In this document: positions 26,603 through 34,461 of the stretch, piece after piece | How the letters are laid out: every line of letters starts with the position of its first letter | Position numbering within the stretch: position 1 is the first letter of the stretch | Assembly: GCA_002189035.1 (NCBI GenBank) | Contig: NEEC01000298.1 | Span: 1 to 35,876, forward strand | Source: Utricularia gibba | Lineage: Eukaryota > Streptophyta > Magnoliopsida > Lamiales > Lentibulariaceae | DNA length: 35,876 nt | Direction: 5' to 3' | Position numbers and translations under genes: made by a program | Notes under the pieces: generated by a model | Seen by the model: only the letters and a program-made list of their open reading frames with translations | What the model was told of the DNA's origin: nothing | Database searches by the model: none

Positions 26603-27004
26603 GTCAGCTTCCTTGTTGACCCGCAGTTCGTCCGAGGGTGGCCTCGCAGAGCTCGAATTATCGCCTTATCTTAGCCTTCGTCGATGTCTTGATTGGCAGT
26701 TCGCGACGATGCAAGACTCGGAACATTTCGAGAATCACGATACCGTTTCGATTGTGAGCTTTTCGTCCGAGGATGCATTCGCATATTAGCCTTCAGATGT
26801 GCCACAAATTGGCCACCACGTTCGCGACGATGCGACTCGGAACACGAGAATCGACGCGATTGTGATTTTCGGCATCTGACGTGAAGTATGGGTTTTCGAT
26901 GCTCTGATCTCTGCAACAATATCTTGAAATGATGAGTCACGCTGCTGTTTCGAACCCTTTCCGTGCCGGTGTTCCGTGTTGAAAGCATACCCGCATAGCC
27001 TCAT
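26603..27004 (+). repeat. Chimeric satellite fragments
   Basis: GGTCAGCTTCCTTGTTGACC is fused after CAAGCTCT, so mid-monomer joins a slightly altered head. Then GTCCGAGGGTGGCCTCGCAG merges the GAGGATG and GGTGGCC blocks. Around 26676-26790 diverged motifs appear, including TCTTGATTGGCAGTTCGCGA. At 26876-27004 the unit skips from TTTTCGGCATC to GACGTGAAG and later merges ACCCGCATAGCCTCATGTGC into the core. Confidence 0.75.
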
Positions 27005-27528
27005 GTGCCACAAATTGGCCACCACGTTCGCGACGATGACTCGGAACACGAGAATCGACGCGATTGTGATTTTCGCCTTGCAAAACATCTGCGTTTTATT
27101 GGTGACGTGAAGTATGGGTTTTCGAGCGATCTCTGAACAAGCTCTGGGTGTGTCCTACCCGCAGCCTCATGGTGGCCTCGCACACCGTTCGGTATTTCGA
27201 TATCTGAAAACCGTGATGAGTCACGCTGCGCCGGCATACCGTTTCGAACCCCTTTCCGTGCCGGTCAGCTTCCGTGTTGAAAGCATCTTCGTCCGAGGAT
27301 GCATCAGAGCTCGAATTATCGCCTTATATTAGCCTTCAGATGTGCCACAAATTGGCCACCACGTTCGCGACGATGCGACTCGGAACACGAGAATCGACGC
27401 GATTGTGATTTTCGCCTTGCAAAACATCTGCGTTTTATTGGGTGACGTGAAGTATGGGTTTTCGAGGCGATCTCTGAACAAGCTCTGGTGTGTCCTACCG
27501 CAGCCTCATGGTGGCCTCGCACACCGTT

Positions 27529-28450
27529 CGGATCTCGATATCTTGAAGATGATGAGTCACGCTGCATGTTTCGAACCCTTCCGTGCCGGTCGCAAAGCAC
27601 ATCGTTCGGCATGTGCCACAAATTGGCCACCACGTTCGCGACGATGCGATCTCGACGCGATTGTGAAGATCTGCGTTTAAGACGTGAGTCACGCTCTGAA
27701 CAAGCCCCCTACCCGCAGCCTCATGGTGGCCTCGCACACCGTTCGGTATTTCGATATCCCCGTTTCCGCTGCGCCGGTACCGTTTCGAGTGCTTTCCGTG
27801 TTGAAAGCATCTTCGTCCGAGGATGCATCAGAGCTCGAATTATCGCCTTATCTTAGCCTTCTGCGATGCGGCATACCGAATTGGCAACACCCGTTCGCGA
27901 TGATGGTCGCTCGGAACACGAGAATCATCTTCGATTTCCGTGAGGATGGCAGAGCTCGAATTATCGCCTTATAAGCCTTCTGTGTTTTATTGGATTGGCC
28001 ACGTATGGGTTTTCGATGCGATCTCGACACAAGCTCTGCGGTGTGATTGTGATTCCGCAGCCTCATGGTGGCCTCGCACACCGTTCGGTATTGTCGGCCA
28101 TATTGAAGTATGGGTTTTCGAGGCGATCTCTGAACAAGCTCTGGTGTGTCCTACCCGCAGCCTCATGGTGGCCTCGCACACCGTTCGGCATTCGTCGATA
28201 TCTTGAAATCGCTCGCCCCGGCAGCTTCCGTGTTGAAAGCATCTTCGTCCGAGGATGCATCAGAGCTCGAATTATCGCCTTATATTAGCCTTCAGATGTG
28301 CCACAAATTGGCCACCACGTTCGCGACGATGCGACTCGGAACACGAGAATCGACGCGATTGTGATTTTCGGCTTGTCTGTTGACGTGAAGCGATCTTCAA
28401 GCTCCGCAGGATGGTATTCGGCGATATCTGAGTGATGAGTCACGCTGCGC
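27529..28450 (+). repeat. Last scrambled stretch before the regular array resumes
   Basis: The tail CGGTCGCAAAGCACATCGTT joins the core at 27613. Then CGATCTCGACGCGATTGTGA and a GACGTGAGTCACGCTCTG fusion follow. Two unusually diverged units occupy about 27757-28110 (for example AATTGGCAACACCCGTTCGC and TTGGATTGGCCACGTATGGG). A shortened tail near 28375-28432 (CTTGTCTGTTGACGTGAAGC) precedes the first clean anchor at 28475. Confidence 0.8.
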
Positions 28451-28474
28451 CCGGCATCCGTTTCGAACCCTTTC

Positions 28475-30533
28475 CGTGCCGGTCAGCTTCCGTGTTGAAA
28501 GCTTCTTCGTCCGAGGATGCATCAGAGCTCGAATTATCGCCTTATATTAGCCTTCAGATGTGCCACAAATTGGCCACCACGTTCGCGACGATGCGACTCG
28601 GAACACGAGAATCGACGCGATTGTGATTTTCGCTTGCAAAACATCTGTTTTATTGGATGACGTGAAGTATGGGTTTTCGAGGCGATCTCTGAACAAGCTC
28701 TGGGTGTGTCCCTACCCGCAGCCTCATGGTGGCCTCGCACACCGTTCGGTATTTCGGCCATATCCTGAAAACCGTGATGAGTCACGCTGCGCCGGCATAC
28801 CGTTTCGAACCCCTTTCCGTGCCGGTCAGCTTCCGTGTTGAAAGCATCTTCGTCCGAGGATGCATCAGAGCTCGAATTATCGCCTTATATTAGCCTTCAG
28901 ATGTGCCACAAATTGGCCACCACGTTCGCGACGATGCGACTCGGAACACGAGAATCGACGCGATTGTGATTTTCGCTTGCAAAACATCTGCGTTTTATTG
29001 GTGACGTGAAGTATGGGTTTTCGAGGCGATCTCTGAACAAGCTCTGGGTGTGTCCTACCCGCAGCCTCATGGTGGCCTCGCACACCGTTCGGCATTTCGT
29101 CGATATCCTGAAATCAAGATGAGTCACGCTGCGCCCGGCATACCGTTTCGAACCCTTTCCGTGCCGGTCAGCTTCCGTGTTGAAAGCTTCTTCGTCCGAG
29201 GATGCATCAGAGCTCGAATTATCGCCTTATATTAGCCTTCAGATGTGCCACAAATTGGCCACCACGTTCGCGACGATGCGACTCGGAACACGAGAATCGA
29301 CGCGATTGTGATTTTCGCTTGCAAAACATCTGCGTTTTATTGGATGACGTGAAGTATGGGTTTTCGAGGCGATCTCTGAACAAGCTCTGGGTGTGTCCTA
29401 CCCGCAGCCTCATGGTGGCCTCGCACACCGTTCGGTATTTCGGCCATATCTGAAAACCGTGATGAGTCACGCTGCGCCGGCATACCGTTTCGAACCCTTT
29501 CCGTGCCGGTCAGCTTCCGTGTTGAAAGCTCTTCGTCCGAGGATGCATCAGAGCTCGAATTATCGCCTTATATTAGCCTTCAGATGTGCCACAAATTGGC
29601 CACCACGTTCGCGACGATGCGACTCGGAACACGAGAATCGACGCGATTGTGATTTTCGCCTTGCAAAACATCTGCGTTTTATTGGGTGACGTGAAGTATG
29701 GGTTTTCGAGGCGATCTCTGAACAAGCTCTGGGTGTGTCCCTACCCGCAGCCTCATGGTGGCCTCGCACACCGTTCGGCATTCGTCGATATCCTGAAATC
29801 AAGATGAGTCACGCTGCGCCGGCATACCGTTTCGAACCCCTTTCCGTGCCGGTCAGCTTCCGTGTTGAAAGCATCTTCGTCCGAGGATGCATCAGAGCTC
29901 GAATTATCGCCTTATATTAGCCTTCAGATGTGCCACAAATTGGCCACCACGTTCGCGACGATGCGACTCGGAACACGAGAATCGACGCGATTGTGATTTT
30001 CGCCTTGCAAAACATCTGCGTTTTATTGGGTGACGTGAAGTATGGGTTTTCGAGGCGATCTCTGAACAAGCTCTGGTGTGTCCTACCCGCAGCCTCATGG
30101 TGGCCTCGCACACCGTTCGGTATTTCGGCCATATCCTGAAAACCGTGATGAGTCACGCTGCGCGGCATACCGTTTCGAACCCCTTTCCGTGCCGGTCAGC
30201 TTCCGTGTTGAAAGCATCTTCGTCCGAGGATGCATCAGAGCTCGAATTATCGCCTTATATTAGCCTTCAGATGTGCCACAAATTGGCCACCACGTTCGCG
30301 ACGATGCGACTCGGAAACACGAGAATCGACGCGATTGTGATTTTCGCCTTGCAAAACATCTGCGTTTTATTGGGTGACGTGAAGTATGGGTTTTCGAGGC
30401 GATCTCTGAACAAGCTCTGGTGTGTTCCTACCCGCAGCCTCATGGTGGCCTCGCACACCGTTCGGCATCTCGTCGATATCTTGAAATCAAGATGAGTCAC
30501 GCTGCGCCCGGCATACCGTTTCGAACCCCTTTC
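28475..30533 (+). repeat. Dimeric higher-order stretch, A-B-A-B-A-B
   Basis: Six consecutive monomers alternate strictly. Units 1, 3 and 5 carry the A-type tail with a private variant, TTCGGCCATATC (GGCCA at 28756, 29442 and 30127, so 686 and 685 bp apart). Units 2, 4 and 6 carry B-type tails containing TCGTCGATATC and ATCAAGATGAG. A private variant present in every second unit is what amplification of a two-monomer block would leave. Confidence 0.75.
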
Positions 30534-33500
30534 CGTGCCGGTCAGCTTCCGTGTTGAAAGCATCTTCGTCCGAGGATGCATCAGAGCTCGAATTATCGCC
30601 TTATATTAGCCTTCAGATGTGCCACAAATTGGCCACCACGTTCGCGACGATGCGACTCGGAACACGAGAATCGACGCGATTGTGATTTTCGCCTTGCAAA
30701 ACATCTGCGTTTTATTGGGTGACGTGAAGTATGGGTTTTCGAGGCGATCTCTGAACAAGCTCTGGGTGTGTCCCTACCCGCAGCCTCATGGTGGCCTCGC
30801 ACACCGTTCGGTATTTCGGCGATATCTTGAAATGATGAGTCACGCTGCGCCGGCATACCGTTTCGAACCCTTTCCGTGCCGGTCAGCTTCCGTGTTGAAA
30901 GCATCTTCGTCCGAGGATGCATCAGAGCTCGAATTATCGCCTTATATTAGCCTTCAGATGTGCCACAAATTGGCCACCACGTTCGCGACGATGCGACTCG
31001 GAACACGAGAATCGACGCGATTGTGATTTTCGCTTGCAAAATCTGCGTTTTATTGGATGACGTGAAGTATGGGTTTTCGAGCGATCTCTGAACAAGCTCT
31101 GGGTGTGTCCTACCCGCAGCCTCATGGTGGCCTCGCACACCGTTCGGTATTTCGATATCCTGAAAACCGTGATGAGTCACGCTGCGCCGGCATACCGTTT
31201 CGAACCCCTTTCCGTGCCGGTCAGCTTCCGTGTTGAAAGCATCTTCGTCCGAGGATGCATCAGAGCTCGAATTATCGCCTTATATTAGCCTTCAGATGTG
31301 CCACAAATTGGCCACCACGTTCGCGACGATGCGACTCGGAACACGAGAATCGACGCGATTGTGATTTTCGCCTTGCAAAACATCTGCGTTTATTGGGTGA
31401 CGTGAAGTATGGGTTTTCGAGGCGATCTCTGAACAAGCTCTGGTGTGTCCTACCCGCAGCCTCATGGTGGCCTCGCACACCGTTCGGTATTCGTCGATAT
31501 CTTGAAATCGATGAGTCACGCTGCGCCCGGCATACCGTTTCGAACCCCTTTCCGTGCCGGTCAGCTTCCGTGTTGAAAGCATCTTCGTCCGAGGATGCAT
31601 CAGAGCTCGAATTATCGCCTTATATTAGCCTTCAGATGTGCCACAAATTGGCCACCACGTTCGCGACGATGCGACTCGGAACACGAGAATCGACGCGATT
31701 GTGATTTTCGCCTTGCAAAACATCTGCGTTTTATTGGTGACGTGAAGTATGGGTTTTCGAGGCGATCTCTGAACAAGCTCTGGGTGTGTTCCTACCCGCA
31801 GCCTCATGGTGGCCTCGCACACCGTTCGGTATTTCGTCGATATCTTGAAAACCGTGATGAGTCACGCTGCGCCCGGCATACCGTTTCGAACCCTTTCCGT
31901 GCCGGTCAGCTTCCGTGTTGAAAGCTTCTTCGTCCGAGGATGCATCAGAGCTCGAATTATCGCTTATATTAGCCTTCAGATGTGCCACAAATTGGCCACC
32001 ACGTTCGCGACGATGCGACTCGGAACACGAGAATCGACGCGATTGTGATTTTCGGCTTGCAAAATCTGCGTTTTATTGGATGACGTGAAGTATGGGTTTT
32101 CGATGCGATCTCTGAACAAGCTCTGGGTGTGTCCCTACCCGCAGCCTCATGGTGGCCTCGCACACCGTTCGGTATTTCGATATCCTGAAAACCGTGATGA
32201 GTCACGCTGCGCCGGCATACCGTTTCGAACCCCTTTCCGTGCCGGTCAGCTTCCGTGTTGAAAGCATCTTCGTCCGAGGATGCATCAGAGCTCGAATTAT
32301 CGCCTTATATTAGCCTTCAGATGTGCCACAAATTGGCCACCACGTTCGCGACGATGCGACTCGGAACACGAGAATCGACGCGATTGTGATTTTCGCCTTG
32401 CAAAACATCTGCGTTTTATTGGGTGACGTGAAGTATGGGTTTTCGAGGCGATCTCTGAACAAGCTCTGGTGTGTCCCTACCCGCAGCCTCATGGTGGCCT
32501 CGCACACCGTTCGGTATTCGTCGATATCCTGAAATGATGAGTCACGCTGCGCCCGGCATACCGTTTCGAACCCTTTCCGTGCCGGTCAGCTTCCGTGTTG
32601 AAAGCTTCTTCGTCCGAGGATGCATCAGAGCTCGAATTATCGCCTTATATTAGCCTTCAGATGTGCCACAAATTGGCCACCACGTTCGCGACGATGACTC
32701 GGAACACGAGAATCGACGCGATTGTGATTTTCGGCTTGCAAAAGATCTGCGTTTTATTGGATGACGTGAAGTATGGGTTTTCGAGCGATCTCTGAACAAG
32801 CTCTGGGTGTGTCCTACCCGCAGCCTCATGGTGGCCTCGCACACCGTTCGGTATTTCGGCGATATCCTGAAAACCGTGATGAGTCACGCTGCGCCGGCAT
32901 ACCGTTTCGAACCCCTTTCCGTGCCGGTCAGCTTCCGTGTTGAAAGCATCTTCGTCCGAGGATGCATCAGAGCTCGAATTATCGCCTTATATTAGCCTTC
33001 AGATGTGCCACAAATTGGCCACCACGTTCGCGACGATGCGACTCGGAACACGAGAATCGACGCGATTGTGATTTTCGCCTTGCAAAACATCTGCGTTTTA
33101 TTGGGTGACGTGAAGTATGGGTTTTCGAGGCGATCTCTGAACAAGCTCTGGTGTGTTCCTACCCGCAGCCTCATGGTGGCCTCGCACACCGTTCGGTATT
33201 CGGATATCCTGAAATGATGAGTCACGCTGCGCCCGGCATACCGTTTCGAACCCTTTCCGTGCCGGTCAGCTTCCGTGTTGAAAGCATCTTCGTCCGAGGA
33301 TGCATCAGAGCTCGAATTATCGCCTTATATTAGCCTTCAGATGTGCCACAAATTGGCCACCACGTTCGCGACGATGCGACTCGGAACACGAGAATCGACG
33401 CGATTGTGATTTTCGCCTTGCAAAACATCTGCGTTTTATTGGGTGACGTGAAGTATGGGTTTTCGAGGCGATCTCTGAACAAGCTCTAGGTGTGTTCCTA

Positions 33501-33603
33501 CCCGCAGCCTCATGGTGGCCTCGCACACCGTTCGGCATCTCGTCGATATCTTGAAGATCATGATGAGTCACGCTGCGCCCGGCATACCGTTTCGAACCCT
33601 TTC

Positions 33604-33748
33604 CGTGCCGGTCAGCTTCCGTGTTGAAAGCTTCTTCGTCCGAGGATGCATCAGAGCTCGAATTATCGCCTCGCACACCGTTCGGTATTTCGATATCCTG
33701 AAAGTGATGAGTCACGCTGCGCCCGGCATACCGTTTCGAACCCCTTTC
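33604..33748 (+). repeat. Truncated monomer (145 bp) with ~200-bp internal deletion
   Basis: The unit starts normally through GAATTATCGCCT and then jumps directly to CGCACACCGTTCGG, omitting the middle from the core block to just before the GGCCTCGC block. The joined sequences share GCCT (ATCGCCT and GGCCT) at the breakpoint near 33670, consistent with a short-homology deletion. Flanking units are intact and full length. It is the only clean deletion of this size in the regular blocks. Confidence 0.9.
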
Positions 33749-34092
33749 CGTGCCGGTCAGCTTCCGTGTTGAAAGCATCTTCGTCCGAGGATGCATCAGA
33801 GCTCGAATTATCGCCTTATATTAGCCTTCAGATGTGCCACAAATTGGCCACCACGTTCGCGACGATGCGACTCGGAACACGAGAATCGACGCGATTGTGA
33901 TTTTCGGCTTGCAAAAACATCTGTGTTTTATTGGTGATGTGAAGTATGGGTTTTCGAGGCGATCTCTGAACAAGCTCTAGGTGTGTTCCTACCCGCAGCC
34001 TCATGGTGGCCTCGCACACCGTTCGGCATCTCGTCGATATCTTGAAATCAAGATGAGTCACGCTGCGCCGGCATACCGTTTCGAACCCTTTC

Positions 34093-34439
34093 CGTGCCGG
34101 TCAGCTTCCGTGTTGAAAGCATCTTCGTCCGAGGATGCATCAGAGCTCGAATTATCGCCTTATATTAGCCTTCAGATGTGCCACAAATTGGCCACCACGT
34201 TCGCGACGATGCGACTCGGAACACGAGAATCGACGCGATTGTGATTTTCGCCTTGCAAAACATCTGCGTTTTATTGGGTGACGTGAAGTATGGGTTTTCG
34301 AGGCGATCTCTGAACAAGCTCTAGGTGTGTTCCTACCCGCAGCCTCATGGTGGCCTCGCACACCGTTCGGCATCTCGTCGATATCTTGAAGATCATGATG
34401 AGTCACGCTGCGCCCGGCATACCGTTTCGAAGCCCGTTC
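34093..34439 (+). repeat. Reference full-length monomer (B form, 347 bp)
   Basis: This is the longest unit and shows no missing base relative to the others, so it is the best template for the family. Near-invariant blocks, in order, are the anchor; GAGGATGCATCAGAGCTCG; the core GTGCCACAAATTGGCC with CACGTTCGCGACGATG; ACGAGAATCGACGCGATTG; GACGTGAAGTATGGGTTTTC; GCAGCCTCATGGTGGCCTCG; and TGAGTCACGCTGCG. Two-state positions counted from the unit start are approximately 29, 72, 120, 122, 123, 159, 169, 186, 210, 231, 239, 279, 282, 286, 294, 299, 301, 303, 304 and 322. This copy has the less common ending GAAGCCCGTTCC followed by GAGCCGG in place of GTGCCGG. Confidence 0.9.
34115..34284 (+). repeat. 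Half-unit 1 of the monomer (putative ancestral ~173-bp repeat)
   Basis: This half aligns loosely but collinearly with half-unit 2. Paired motifs, with first-half position and offset, are: GAAAG/GAAGT (34115, +170); TTCG (34124, +173); AGCTC (34144, +173); AGCCTTCA/AGCCTCA (34167, +174); GTGCC/GTGGCC (34178, +172); CGTTCG (34198, +166); CGACGAT/CGTCGAT (34204, +172); GAGAATCGACGCG/GATGAGTCACGCTGCG (34225, +172); and TTTCG (34246, +179). The serial order and near-constant offset suggest an old duplication. Overall identity is low and I could not score it by alignment. Confidence 0.55.
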
Positions 34440-34461
34440 CGAGCCGGTCAGCTTCCGTGTT
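34285..34461 (+). repeat. Half-unit 2 of the monomer (putative ancestral ~173-bp repeat)
   Basis: This is the partner of the preceding half; it runs through the monomer boundary to the next GAAAG. It contains the second copies of the paired motifs: AGCTC at 34317, AGCCTCA at 34341, CGTTCG at 34364, CGTCGAT at 34376, the GAGTCACGCTGCG segment at 34400, and TTTCG at 34425. At 177 bp, against 170 bp for the first half, each half is close to one nucleosome repeat. Most of the diagnostic A/B differences lie in this half. Confidence 0.55.

Larger units (their letters stand above)
22909..28474 (+). repeat. Rearranged, scrambled segment of the same satellite
   Basis: The sequence is still entirely satellite-derived, but the regular period breaks down. 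Pieces are truncated, joined out of register, or blended. The core motif GTGCCACAAATTGGCC remains readable at about 23230, 23367, 23925, 24629, 25094, 25294, 25516, 25730, 26100, 26457, 26799, 27005, 27342, 27613 and 28298. Spacings therefore range from about 137 to 704 bp instead of about 340. The anchor is missing from several units, for example near 23620, 24175, 24550 and 26390. There are no transposon ends, target-site duplications or unique sequence that would explain the disruption. It may be a real old junction between two array blocks, or a poorly resolved stretch where reads were aligned out of register. I favour the second but cannot exclude the first. Confidence 0.9.

Noticed and set aside
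22909-28474. Transposon insertion as the cause of the scrambled zone
   Set aside because: I see no terminal inverted or long terminal repeats, no transposase or reverse transcriptase reading frame, and no target-site duplication. The zone is made of the same satellite.
34131-34155. Vector polylinker contamination (GAGCTCGAATT resembles a pUC SacI-EcoRI stretch, and ATGCAT lies nearby)
   Set aside because: The match is only 11 bases, is followed by ATCGCC instead of the polylinker, and occurs in nearly every monomer as an integral part of the repeat.
34243-34440. CENP-B box
   Set aside because: The core pattern needs TTCG and CGGG separated by seven bases with an A inside. The closest reverse-strand candidate, TTCGAAACGGTATGCCGGG, has eleven bases between them.
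34424-34440. tRNA gene around TTCGAACCC
   Set aside because: Bases flanking the T-loop-like motif do not form a T stem, and no acceptor or anticodon arm can be drawn around it.
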